Assembly: GCA_943704495.1 (NCBI GenBank)
Contig: CALSCR010002490.1
Coordinates: 1 to 33,721, forward strand
Origin: Pigoraptor chileana
Taxonomy: Eukaryota; Opisthokonta; Filasterea
Reading direction: 5' to 3'
DNA: 33,721 nucleotides
Both the position numbers and the translations under genes were made by a program. Within the stretch, counting starts at the first letter, position 1. Each line of letters starts with the position of its first letter. This document shows positions 10,971 through 21,744 of this stretch, piece by piece. Under the pieces are notes generated by a model. The model was not told the origin of the DNA, did no database searches, and saw only the letters and a program-made list of their open reading frames with translations.

Positions 10971-12616
10971 TGCTGTTGTTGTTGACTCATCTTCACAAAT
11001 TCTTCCACGAGAGCGGTCATGGCGCCATTCTGTAAGCGAGCACAAACACACACACCCATGCAGTGCCAGAGAGTCAAATGCGGCCACCACTACACATAAA
11101 CACGGACACAGACGAGAGGGCATTATACATCATACTGCACACAAAAATGCATGCGTGCATGGCTTCGCTTCTGTACATTGCATTGAGATTGCGTTGTCGC
11201 ACCTGTTCTTCCAGCATGCGAGTGTACCGCTCCCCCTCGCGTGGCTTCCCGGACGCCGATATTCCAGATGTATTTGACCCTCCGCTCCGACGCCTCTTCG
11301 ACGAATCTTTTTTCCCGCCCACCGATGAGCCATTAAATGCCACAGCACTCTCTGCCTCACTCTCTACTCCCGACGCAGACGACACCGACTGTGCATCCCT
11401 CGCCCGTTGTTGTTCTTGCGTAAGATTCGACAAATTCTGAGCGTCGGCAAACACGCGTGAGAGCAGATCATGCCGGTCTGCAGCAACCGACTTCCACCTG
11501 TCGATCTCTGCCACTGCGCTTCGGAGCCTTTCCACGGCGTCAATTGCGACGCCTTCGCTCTCTTTGCTTGCGCGCGCGAGTCCGTCCACACGCCTTTCTA
11601 GATCGGCGATGGTGTTGGATTGCAAACGGTCTTGCGATTCCCTCGCAGCAAGTTCTGCACGCAACGACTGGGACACTTTGTTCTGTTCTTCAAGCTGTGT
11701 GCTTAATCGGCCGCATGTTGTGCCGATTTCCTCACGCAGATTGGAGATGACGACATGCAGATGCCCGTTGCGCTGCGCAGTCTCCGTCATTTGATCACGC
11801 AACAATTCCGCCTCTGAATATGTTGTGTTCACCCGGTCCTCCGCTGTGGAAAGACGATCTTCCAGCGTCTTTACACGAGCGGATGCAGATGCTTCCAATT
11901 CGCGGACTGTGCGCACGAGGCGTTCATTCTCTTGGCCAACGCTGACGAGCAGAGTGCGAAGATGTTGCAGCTTGGCCTGCATGTGCATGCACATCTCAAT
12001 AAGCAAAAACGAATCGAAAACGCCACCGCTTGCCAATAACACAAGTTCATTTAAAGAACACACCAGATAATATATATCACATACGAACCTGACGCTCCTC
12101 TGGTGTTACAGATCTGTCACCACGCGACGGAGATGGTGAAGACGTATGTTGTGGCATGGAGGGAGAGAACACACTTGTGGCCAAATGTCGTCCAAATGAT
12201 GATGCTGTTGCAGATTGCCGATCATACCTTTGATATGAGATAGGCGATGGCGTCGTCTTTTGATCAGTTGCGAATGCCACACGCACTTCCGGCGTCCGCT
12301 GGGGCCGCAATTCATCCGTTGTCGCAGCACGTCTATCCAGTTTGAATCCTTTGGCGAATCGGGCGGGATCGGGAGACGACGCCGTAGTTGCCTTTGGCAC
12401 CGAATCAGCGCCGTTGCCATTATATGCCGTCTTGTGGACACTCATACTGCCTAGTTGGGGCGATGATGCGCTCTCCCCGGGACCTTGCGGCGACTTTTGT
12501 CGCCGTTTTGCAGCGACATTGCGCATGATTGCAGATGACAGCGCTGATTTCTGCGATCCGCTCAGCAGAGACATGTTCGGAGGGCCATCTCCTTCGTCAA
12601 CAGCACGGGCGGCCAT
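9313..12616 (-). CDS. Coiled-coil, polyQ-containing protein of unknown function
   Basis: Proposed exons, high to low coordinate: 12616-12089, 11976-11203, 11029-10491, 10149-9642 and 9507-9313. Every junction is GT..AG and phases agree (0,0,2,0), giving about 847 residues. I do not recognise the family. Residues 1-176 are Ser/Pro/Arg-rich and probably disordered. From 177 to about 350 there are heptad-like runs rich in Leu, Glu, Arg and Gln (for example ERLVRTVRELEASASARVKTL), followed by a basic SSKRRRSGG stretch. Fifteen glutamines start near 450, then a Pro/Thr/Val-rich segment. A second helical part includes PPRNDWWYDRLRALARQ and DYADYLLHKQRSVDAL, and the Ser/Thr tail is acidic. Centrosomal, ciliary or cytoskeletal scaffold would fit but is not shown. 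The start is uncertain: ATG at 12676 is in frame, and an upstream exon could lie in the gap. Confidence 0.62.
10937..10982 (-). repeat. CAA/CAG run coding polyglutamine
   Basis: Mixed CAA and CAG codons on the minus strand encode 15 glutamines in exon 3 of the coiled-coil gene. The mixture of codons makes it less slippage-prone than a pure CAG run. Confidence 0.9.
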
Positions 12617-12804
12617 ATCAACATCGGCAGATGTATGTATAGAGGTGCATGCGGTGTGTGTAAGGAAGAGATGCATTTATCGATGCTTATTGTATGCTTT
12701 TAGTTGGTATATAGGTTGAGAGCCAAGTTGCAGTCTGCGTTGCACTTGCTGATGGAAGTGCCACTATCCATATTTAATAGTAATCGGTCATTAATACTTG
12801 AAAT
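12617..12804. other. Upstream flank of the coiled-coil gene, left of the gap
   Basis: AT-rich sequence up to the assembly gap, with no recognised coding block. It may contain the coiled-coil gene's promoter or leader. Confidence 0.4.
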
Positions 12805-13719
12805 NNNNNNNNNNNNNNNNNNNNNNNNNNNNNNNNNNNNNNNNNNNNNNNNNNNNNNNNNNNNNNNNNNNNNNNNNNNNNNNNNNNNNNNNNNNNNNNN
12901 NNNNNNNNNNNNNNNNNNNNNNNNNNNNNNNNNNNNNNNNNNNNNNNNNNNNNNNNNNNNNNNNNNNNNNNNNNNNNNNNNNNNNNNNNNNNNNNNNNNN
13001 NNNNNNNNNNNNNNNNNNNNNNNNNNNNNNNNNNNNNNNNNNNNNNNNNNNNNNNNNNNNNNNNNNNNNNNNNNNNNNNNNNNNNNNNNNNNNNNNNNNN
13101 NNNNNNNNNNNNNNNNNNNNNNNNNNNNNNNNNNNNNNNNNNNNNNNNNNNNNNNNNNNNNNNNNNNNNNNNNNNNNNNNNNNNNNNNNNNNNNNNNNNN
13201 NNNNNNNNNNNNNNNNNNNNNNNNNNNNNNNNNNNNNNNNNNNNNNNNNNNNNNNNNNNNNNNNNNNNNNNNNNNNNNNNNNNNNNNNNNNNNNNNNNNN
13301 NNNNNNNNNNNNNNNNNNNNNNNNNNNNNNNNNNNNNNNNNNNNNNNNNNNNNNNNNNNNNNNNNNNNNNNNNNNNNNNNNNNNNNNNNNNNNNNNNNNN
13401 NNNNNNNNNNNNNNNNNNNNNNNNNNNNNNNNNNNNNNNNNNNNNNNNNNNNNNNNNNNNNNNNNNNNNNNNNNNNNNNNNNNNNNNNNNNNNNNNNNNN
13501 NNNNNNNNNNNNNNNNNNNNNNNNNNNNNNNNNNNNNNNNNNNNNNNNNNNNNNNNNNNNNNNNNNNNNNNNNNNNNNNNNNNNNNNNNNNNNNNNNNNN
13601 NNNNNNNNNNNNNNNNNNNNNNNNNNNNNNNNNNNNNNNNNNNNNNNNNNNNNNNNNNNNNNNNNNNNNNNNNNNNNNNNNNNNNNNNNNNNNNNNNNNN
13701 NNNNNNNNNNNNNNNNNNN
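12805..13719. other. Assembly gap (915 N)
   Basis: Undetermined bases. Open frames drawn across it are meaningless. Whether the gap length is measured or estimated cannot be told from the sequence. Confidence 1.
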
Positions 13720-14227
13720 GGACACGCGTTCCGGCGCCGCAGACCTTGCACTGATTCTGACGGCAAACGCCGCAGTGCCAGTGTCCGCACTACAAGGCCG
13801 GTACTCTTCTCTACCCTGCGTACTGCAGTCAGCAAACTGACAGTCTATTTTGGCGACCGTCGTTGCTGGACACGCCCTGCGGAATTTTTAAAAAAAACTT
13901 CTATTTTTAAATGCATTCCAACAAAGTCTGCGTCCCCATTGGCTGTTTCAAGGCCACTGTGTCCAAACGAGGGAATTAATTTCTTTTGTATTCTATACAT
14001 GGCTATTCTGGAAATAACGCTGTCTAAATTTGGGTGTGTTTCCTTGGAGACTCGATCCAGGGAAATAAATCTGAATTGCATACAAAGTCCATAGTGAACG
14101 CGATGGCGAAATCATTTTCCATTCCAAACAAACACTGTGATTGGAGGGAACGCTCCATTTTGACAATGTTTGACTATCAAATCCGGCGAAATGCCCAAAT
14201 TCCAATTCCACGCTCGTGCGTTGTGTG

Positions 14228-14301
<74 letters not shown>

Positions 14302-14853
14302 CATGTTGTGCGTGCACGTAATTGCATGCACTCCTCCCTCCCCAGCAACCACTCCCACTCTGGCATGCGAGGTACATTGGGAATCTCACACTTTAGCCTC
14401 GTTGCTCCTCCCGTGGATACGTTTGTTGAAGGAATTTCAGAATTTTGATTGATAAGATTAAGACATGTAATTAAACACATGAATGCGCGTTCATAGAATC
14501 TTGCGGTGTTATTATTTTCGGACGCGCGACACCGTCCATCCCTTTCTTTACGAGAGGCCGCAGCCGATCGAGTGGAAGCGCTTCGGGAGAGTGCACCACA
14601 AGAACTGGCGGGCTGGAACTTGTGTTCGAGGTATTCGGACGCTGTGAAGATTTACGCGACAATCAACCGAAAAACATCTTATAGGGTTAGCTACCAACAA
14701 CGAATTTACGCAACCACGCAACCCGATTGTAGTGGCTTGGTGACACAGTCATCCTCGAGGGATTATTTGGCAACCAAAAGGCATTGGCATTTCGTGGATC
14801 CTTGTCGTAGGGTCTGCGGTCGGTCCGTGCCCACACTGTCTACTCGCTGAACT
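13720..14853. other. Intergenic between the gap and the forkhead gene
   Basis: No recognised gene. The first 120 bases after the gap are GC-richer, with no stop in at least two frames, and could be the edge of an exon lost in the gap. AT-rich DNA follows, then the TG tract at 14233-14299. The last 350 bases (about 14500-14853) are probably promoter and leader of the forkhead gene. Confidence 0.45.
14233..14299. repeat. (TG)n microsatellite
   Basis: About 33 uninterrupted TG units. Cys/Val and His/Thr frames across it are artefacts. Confidence 0.97.
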
Positions 14854-16939
14854 ATGCTCCGTCAATTTCCATCAACAACCGGCGGCTGTCTCCTTCTCTC
14901 ACCCAACTCGACTGCGTTCCAGCGACCCGCTTCCAACATGATGCAAGGCACACTCCCGCACGGCACGAGCATCCGCACTTCAACAGATGCAAACTCTGCT
15001 CTCAACGGCAAGCGGCCGCCCCCGTCGTCCGTGATGGAATGGGCTGCTCGCGGAAGCAGTTCTGATGAAGACTCATCGGAGGATGCGCTCGAGGGCAGTC
15101 TTACCAGTATGCAATGGTTGCAGAATCTAAGGCTTCCCATGCACGGTGGTGGCGAGGCTCCGCCCCTCGCCTTTCTAGGTGGTGGAATCCCGGGCTTGCA
15201 GCGCCAGGATACCGCGTCCGAGCCTGATATAGACTGCGACGACGATATGGATTCCGATCTGGAAAAGCGCACGCTTCCATCGCCGCAAAAGGACGGTTGC
15301 GGTTTGGACTCGCCAACTAAGGGAGAGATGGACGGTGCGGTACCGGATGGGTCGGATGAAATTGACGAAATTTATCGTCGCCACGGGCACAACAGCGGCT
15401 ATGCGAAGCCACCGCACTCGTACGCAAGCCTTATTACGCACGCCATCTCGACAAGTGGCGACAAACGCATGTCACTGTCGGAGATTTACGACTGGGTGAT
15501 ACTGAACTATCCGTTCTACAAGCACGCGGGCAATGGATGGAAGGTACATTTCTTTTGTTCTGCTCTGCACGCACGCACCGGTCCGCATCTCCGCGCCACA
15601 TTGCTTGTGTAGTAGGAAGGACACTTGCGATTCATTCTAGAAACTCCGCCTCTAATGTTTCTACTGTCTTATGTTTACATTTCTTCAGAACTCAATCCGA
15701 CACAATCTGTCTCTGAATAAGTGCTTTGTGAAAGTGGCGCGTCCGGACGACAAGACGCCTTGCTGGACGATGAACCCAAACTTCCAAAGCGCCGTTGAAA
15801 AGGTATCGAACAAACATCTCCAGGTGATGCAGTCCAAAAAGTCGCCGATCGGGAAGCAACAGCAACAACAACTGCAACCGCAACAGCCACAGCAGCAACA
15901 ACAGCAGACACAGCAGCAGCTCGTTCAGCAACCCGCGCCCAAGCAAGTTGCCAAAGTGAAGCGACCCATCCGACAAATGTCCAATCCGCTCGTCCCTACT
16001 GAGGATGGTGGCCAGCGCGATCCATCGACAGGCAGCCCACACACACGACCCGCTGATCTCAAGGCCGCAGCGTCACCGGCGAAGCAAGCAGGTCACGTGC
16101 CCGCAGTTGGTCGTGCTCTCCATCCGTTGCAGATGCAAGCTCTCGCAGCGCAAATCGCAGCGCAACAGGCGCAATCCAAGCCAAAGCGTCGCCAGTCGAA
16201 GCCGTCGCTGAAACAGCAGGCAAGCGTTGATAGTCTTCAGCTGAGTGCGTCGAGCCTTGCAAGCAGCAGCGGAAGCATCACCAAACCCCGTCGTCGTGGA
16301 AGCCAACAGAGGTCGTCAGTCTCGAGCGTGCGCTCCTCGATTGATCTGTCGCAGCTTTCTCTGAGCGGAGCAGATATTGATGCGCTCTCACAGAGTAATG
16401 GCGGCGATCTGACGTCGGCTCTCTCGGACGACAGTCCTAATCCGTTGCTCTTCTCTGATTTCGCACTTGGAGCCCAAGCGCTCCCTGACGACTTTAATAG
16501 CGCTGATCCTCGGTTTGCGGCGAATGCGGCGAGAAGCGATGGCTTTGATCCTCTAGACGCCGTGCTTGGGGACTGCAATATGCTGTTGACAAGCAGTTGG
16601 GGACCGACCGCGCAGTCCATCCAGGCGTCCCTGCAACAACACGCCTTGTCAAGCGCACAGCAGTTGCAACAGCAACAACACAGCCAGCAGTCGCAACTGT
16701 CGCAACAACAGCAACAGCACCCGATTTTACAGTTGCAGCATGCCCAAGGACAACACTCACAAGGCGGGCTTGCACACGGACAAGAGGTCGTCTTGCCACA
16801 CAGCGATGCTTTCATCCAGGCATTCGATGGTGGCGACGGACGTCTGTCACTGAGTGGCTCTGGCGCAGCTCGGTTTGCAGCTGAGTTTCTCGCCGACGAC
16901 GGCATCATCGACTGCTTTGACTGGACAAGTGTTATGTGA
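14854..16939 (+). CDS. Forkhead (FOX) transcription factor
   Basis: Sequence-specific DNA-binding regulator acting in the nucleus. Exons 14854-15543 and 15689-16939 join in phase 0 to give 646 residues. The forkhead domain spans about 183-275: [39 protein letters not shown], then across the intron [21 protein letters not shown] and the tryptophan of PCWTMNP. The recognition-helix residues N, R and H of NSIRHN are intact, so DNA binding is expected. The N-terminal 180 residues are acidic and Ser-rich ([24 protein letters not shown]). The C-terminal 370 are Gln/Ser-rich, with a basic [10 protein letters not shown] segment and several glutamine runs, like an activation region. The FOX subclass cannot be assigned by eye. 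The start is the first ATG; an ATG at 14938 is also in frame. Confidence 0.94.
15858..15922 (+). repeat. CAG/CAA-rich polyglutamine tract
   Basis: Mixed CAA/CAG codons just after the forkhead domain encode a Gln-rich stretch interrupted by Leu, Pro and Thr. A second Gln-rich zone lies at about 16655-16745. Confidence 0.85.
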
Positions 16940-17561
16940 GAATTTGGGTGGTTTGGCGTCGGTAATCTGCTGTTAATTTATGAGACTCTTGGTTTGTGAT
17001 TCGTTACTATAATATCCCGTCGTTCGTTTTTTCCCCTTCTTTTTCTATCGTTGCCCACTTTTACATTCCTTCGCGCGTTGCATGCGTTCCTGCACTCTGG
17101 CTTTGTTTCATATGTTGCAAAACGCCATCCTTTTTTCGGTGAATTATCCTCGATCACTTTATCATGTTTCGATTTCGTACTGCAATTTTGCCGCTGGTCG
17201 GCTTGCTTGAGACGGATAAAACAATGAAAAGCAATACTTGAAATCCAGACGTTGTGTTTTTAATTGCTATTTGATCGGAAAAGTAGAAGTAACTCGACGG
17301 TTAGGGGACTGTGTGGGGTACTAATGTGGATGCCCTTGAAATGGCACAATGCACCAAAAGCAAAGCACCCTGTGATATATATGTGCTGCCGATACAGATC
17401 TCCCCAGATCGATTACAGCCGGGTGTGCCTGAAACCGACCGAAGTGGAGCAATCGGCGCACATCTCCATATCTGTTTCTCCTGTCCTCCGTATCTCTTGA
17501 TTGGGATTAAACGATTTTGAATGACCTACTATGGGAATATAGTGCCGTTTTAAATCGGCTG

Positions 17562-17569
17562 TGACGTCA
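17562..17569. promoter_or_regulatory. CRE-like palindrome TGACGTCA
   Basis: A perfect 8-bp ATF/CREB-type bZIP site 356 bases upstream of the HN1-like start codon. It is a plausible promoter element, but an 8-mer can occur by chance; the same octamer is at 10199-10206 in an intron. Confidence 0.3.
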
Positions 17570-17658
17570 ATGCCCCGCGTGATCCCTATACTGAAAATCC
17601 ATACAAATCGAAAAATGGCAAATTTGAATTTTGACACATTCCTGGGGGCACCACCCAC

Positions 17659-17660
<2 letters not shown>

Positions 17661-17696
<36 letters not shown>
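17661..17696. repeat. (CA)n microsatellite
   Basis: About 18 CA units upstream of the HN1-like gene. Confidence 0.95.
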
Positions 17697-17701
<5 letters not shown>

Positions 17702-17748
17702 GATCGCCTGCACTTTGCACTGTTCCGCCATACACATACACGCAGAGA

Positions 17749-17750
<2 letters not shown>

Positions 17751-17792
<42 letters not shown>

Positions 17793-17808
17793 TCTCTCTC
17801 TCTCTCTC
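17751..17808. repeat. (CA)n followed by (TC)n
   Basis: About 19 CA units run directly into about nine TC units, ending 116 bases before the HN1-like ATG and probably within its 5' leader or core promoter. Confidence 0.93.
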
Positions 17809-17924
17809 ACTTCACTTTTCAAATTTCCTTCAAATAGCCCTCGCCGATCGCTTCTCCAAAAACACATCAACCAAAAAACAAATCAACCAGTTTTCAACGG
17901 AACACCAAAGAAAAGATCCCGAAA

Positions 17925-18679
17925 ATGAACACCACCACGCAGACCTTCAGCGGCTACACCATGGACTCGCGCCCCACATCGCGCGTGATGGCACCTCCCG
18001 GCGGCCGCTCGTCCAACATTTTTGGTACGGATCCCGTGCCCCAGCAGAACCAGCAGCAGCAGCGCTTCCAGGCTGCCAACGAGAACGCGCCCTTTGCGAC
18101 CAACGCGGTATGTTGATGATCTCTTTCTTCCAAATGTATTGCTCATTTCATTTATTTTGTGCATGTTGTCACATTGTTGGAATGTGTCTGATTCTTGGTG
18201 CGATCCCTAATTTGAGCCATTCTGACTTCTTTTCCCAACACATTTCTTCTCCTTCCCCATTTCACGGCATCATGTAACGATCCCGCCTCCACCAACAACA
18301 CTTTAAAAAAACACGAAAACAAAATTCAAATATTCAAAACATCAAACAACCACGAACCTCACCAAAACACATTTCTCATAACACACCACAACAAAACAAC
18401 AACAACAACAACGACAACCTACAGAACGCGTACGCAGCCCCGCAGCCCGTGAAGGCACCCGGCTTCAACCACACACAGACGGAGCAGTCCATCTACCAGC
18501 CTCCCCAGCAGCTCTCACACGCACAGTCCGCAGCCCAGCGCCAGCAGCAGTCGAGCGTTTTTGCAGGCGCCATCGCTCAGGCCGAGTTTGCGGATCGCGG
18601 CAGCCGTCCCAACTCATTCCAGCCCTCTTCGCGCGTACTCCAGCCCCCTGGCGGCCGCACCAACAACATTTTCGGATAA
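17925..18679 (+). CDS. Jupiter/HN1 (JPT)-like microtubule-associated protein
   Basis: Small, probably disordered protein of the Jupiter/HN1 family, whose animal members bind microtubules. Exons 17925-18107 and 18425-18679 join in phase 0 to give 145 residues. The N-terminus (MNTTTQTFSG, then SRVMAPPGGRSSNIFG at 19-34) matches the family's TTTTTF...SSRVLRPPGG opening. The protein ends with a second copy of the same motif, SSRVLQPPGGRTNNIFG. Between them it is Gln/Ala/Ser-rich. The ATG follows an A-rich leader (cgaaaATGaac). The intron (18108-18424) has an A/C-rich 3' half ending in CAA repeats instead of a pyrimidine tract. The family call rests on these two motifs and the length. Confidence 0.87.
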
Positions 18680-19632
18680 ATGTGTGTGTATGCGCGCGTG
18701 TGTGTATGTGTGTTGTGATGGATGATTGTATATCCTGAGTTTCCTTTCCCACGAATCGTTGCGTGGGCGTGTGTATAGCGGCAGCGCGTTACTCTGCGTA
18801 TTTTTCTTCTCTCTCTCTCTCTCTCTCTTGTTTGCTTGCGGCGGCGGCGTGTGTGCTCTCTTTCAATTATCTTGTTTGGTGTTGCTTTCACTGGCCATCT
18901 TGAATCACGTGATATTTGCTGGGCGTTACTGTGCCCGATGAGAATACAAACCCAAAGCACGGTTTGACACCGGTTGCATTGTTCCGAAACTGTTGAAGCT
19001 TCACTCACTTGTTGAATGTACTCAGTGGACTTAGATTAGGCTATTGCCATGCTAAGTTTAGTGATTCTTTTGTCGAATCTATTTTGTTAATGTGCATGAC
19101 TGGAGTAACTTACTAGTTTGTTATAGCTTTTTGTAGCTCATACTAATAGTGATTTGTGTTATATTGAGAAGTTGTTGTTGTTACAGGCGATTTGAAATGA
19201 CTCATGATGTGAACTGTGAAATTTCAATGCAAACTGGCTACCCGACAGTCGGTGGCGACATACATATAACCACATATATATACAACGGCACACATACACA
19301 TACATGGGGCTCATGTTCGCACCTCACGTTTGCACATTCATATGGGGAAGATATACGCAAAAGTACAGACACACAACATATACATACGCATGTAGTGGCG
19401 ACTTGTGATTGTCAGATGAGCTGTATTGGATGATAAGAAAACGCAAGCACAAAACGCCGCACAAACGCAAAAAAGAACACATGGGAAACGAAAAAGTACA
19501 CGACATGCCCACACAGCGCAGACAAATACACACACAAACACAAACACTGCAAACTCGAAAACGATTTTTAAAATTGACGCACACACAGCGGACGGACAAC
19601 AACCACTGCAGCCTCAATCCCTCATTTTCTTA
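18680..19632. other. Convergent 3' intergenic region
   Basis: Lies between the stop codons of the HN1-like (+) and NTPDase (-) genes. It holds a CT run near 18811-18828, TCACGTGA at 18905, AT-rich DNA, and irregular ACATA/CACAAACA repeats at about 19258-19310 and 19440-19560. No coding potential is recognised. Confidence 0.5.
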
Positions 19633-21744
19633 CTACTGCTCTCCCTTTCCCAGCTCATATATCATTGCACCAAGGCACCACGCCGTTTCAATGTGGTTCC
19701 CGCGATACTCGATCTTCTTCGCAAGAGTGATCATATCGGTATCATCCAAACCGAGACCCGTCGTCAGCAGCGAGTGTATGTACGAGAGATCCACACACCC
19801 AAACTTTGGCAGGTCGGATTCAGGCTCCGCAATTAGCGTAGCGACTTTCACAGACGGATTGCCACACAGCTCCTGCGCCTTCTTCCTATAAGCACCCACT
19901 TCCACCTGCACAGTGTGAACTTCCTCCAAAGTCCCGTCCCCGTCGTGGTCGACTTGCCCCGCAAATATACCAGACTTCATCGCAATCTCAAAATAATAGC
20001 TCATAGCCACCACGTGGAGGTCATCTGGGATCAGTGGCTGGGGCACGCCGCCAATGCCACATGCCTCAGAATGACACACACCGTGCTGCTTGCCGAATAT
20101 CCCGGCCATTTCATTCGAACACGACTCGTGCGTCCCTCCGTCTTCATCTCCCGTCAGCGTAAATGATCCGTTTCCAAAGCTAAACGTAGCATCTTCCATG
20201 GGCGGTGCACACTCTGCCGCCGCCGCCTCAAGCGCCGAGACCTTTGCACGGGCGCTCTTCAGGCCATATTCGAGATACGAGTGCGAGTAGAGCGTGCGCT
20301 TAGCGCCGAACATTGGCATTTCGCGCAGTAATGCCTTTGGGATCCACGACTTTGCCGTGTGCATTGGGCCGTGGTCCATTGGGAGCACAATTTGTGCGGA
20401 TCCACCGCCGAGATCAAAGACAGCCACGGGCGCGTGTGTGGAGGAAGGATCGAGGCGTCCCATGAGGTAATTCACAGTAACCCAGCCGAAAAAGCCTGAA
20501 TTTTGCAAAAGGAGACAAGGTTGTGAGCGATATGTGGTTATGCACAAGGGTCTTGCGGGCGCATTACATTGCAAGTACGATGTGTGTGTGCGTGTGTGTG
20601 TGAGTGCATGCGTTTCGTGTATAATACGGAGTGTGCCCATGGAATGTGAAGATGCACACACGCCAACACAATTTCAAGGGACTTCAGTGTGGCAGGGATC
20701 ACATGCGCGCTAATATTGATCTTCTTCTCACCTTCATCAATGCCGTCCATTATGCCGACTGCGTCGTCCGCGAGGGAGAAAGGGTACTCCTTCATTACTT
20801 TGCGGCACTGCAGGCATTAGATATACCACACATTGTACAGACCCGGCACACACACATGTACAGACGTATACAAAAAAAATAAAAAAAATACAGACACACA
20901 GCAGGCGATGGGTAAGTTTTCAACAATAGACAACAAACTTCAAAACAACAACATACAATGAGACACATTGGACTTAAACGTACCGACTTTAGAATATCCT
21001 CAGAGACGCTTCCGGGTAGTAATCGCAAGCCGGCGGTGGCTTTGAGTGCGATGGGCGTGCTCGCATAGAGAGGCGCCGGTACTGTTTTCAGACACACGTC
21101 CAACAGCTCACGCAGCGATTCCCCGGCCTGCAATTGATTGAAGATCACAGATCCAATGGGGAGAGACAAACATGCAACAATGAGTGGAGGCACAAAACGT
21201 GTCACACTTTTCGCTGCCTAATCGACTGAGACAGTTGTCACGCAGGAGTTCACTTTGCTTGCCTTTTCTGGAGATCCCGCAAACGTCGAAAGGCCAACTT
21301 TGTTCTGGACAAACACTTCGTTGACGAGTATCAAATCACCCGCTACATCAAAGCGCAGTAAACAATGAGATGGAAAACAAATACCCCTAGAGTGAGACAC
21401 ATGGTTTGAAATGGCGAGGCAACTTTAAGAAACAAAACGCAACACACATTTTAGTCCACAATGTACTTAATAATAATTTCGAGAGAAGAACAACAACAGC
21501 ACTCACCTTCAGAGGTCTCGAAAGAATAAACGTGTACCCGCGATCCAGTGCTGCCCGCATCTAACATTACTCCATATATCACATCCGGCGTAGTTGCAGA
21601 ATACAGGCGCAAACCGCCACGACTGTAGATTAAAAGAAGGAATGCGACGACAAAAGAGCAGGCGATGATGCGGTAATTCATACGAGAGCTTCGTGCCGCA
21701 AACGCATTCCCCCTCATAGTGTAGTTGGGGGGCATTTCGGGCAT
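19633..21744 (-). CDS. GDA1/CD39-family nucleoside diphosphatase (NTPDase/apyrase)
   Basis: Hydrolyses nucleoside di- or triphosphates. The Golgi members convert the GDP/UDP left by glycosyltransferases to monophosphates. Exons, high to low: 21744-21507, 21342-21254, 21127-20984, 20807-20732 and 20495-19633; phases 1,0,0,1 agree and give 469 residues. One hydrophobic segment at about 25-40 (type II anchor) follows a short basic N-terminus, which fits a Golgi-lumen enzyme. Apyrase regions: ACR1 D62-AGSTGSR, ACR2 KATAGLRLLP (138-147), ACR3 GIDEGFFGWVTVNYL (179-193), ACR4 FDLGGGSAQ (209-217), and a C-terminal IETAWCLGAMIYEL. Several cysteines in the second half suggest disulphides. Residues 365-376 form an EF-hand-like DHDGDGTLEEVH loop not usual for the family. 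Secreted apyrase is the alternative. Shares a 630-bp divergent promoter region with NOP14. Confidence 0.95.

Larger units (their letters stand above)
16940..17924. other. Intergenic and probable leader of the HN1-like gene
   Basis: No recognised gene. The first part is T-rich, as expected for the forkhead 3' end. It holds a perfect TGACGTCA palindrome (17562-17569), two CA microsatellites, a CT run (17791-17808) and an A/C-rich leader directly before the HN1-like ATG. Confidence 0.5.

Noticed and set aside
12700-13840. Open frames crossing the assembly gap
   Set aside because: They consist almost entirely of undetermined residues.
18110-18195. Possible box C/D snoRNA in the HN1-like intron (TGATGAT near the donor, CTGA about 75 bases later)
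   Set aside because: There is no complementary terminal stem outside the boxes and the C box lacks its leading purine.
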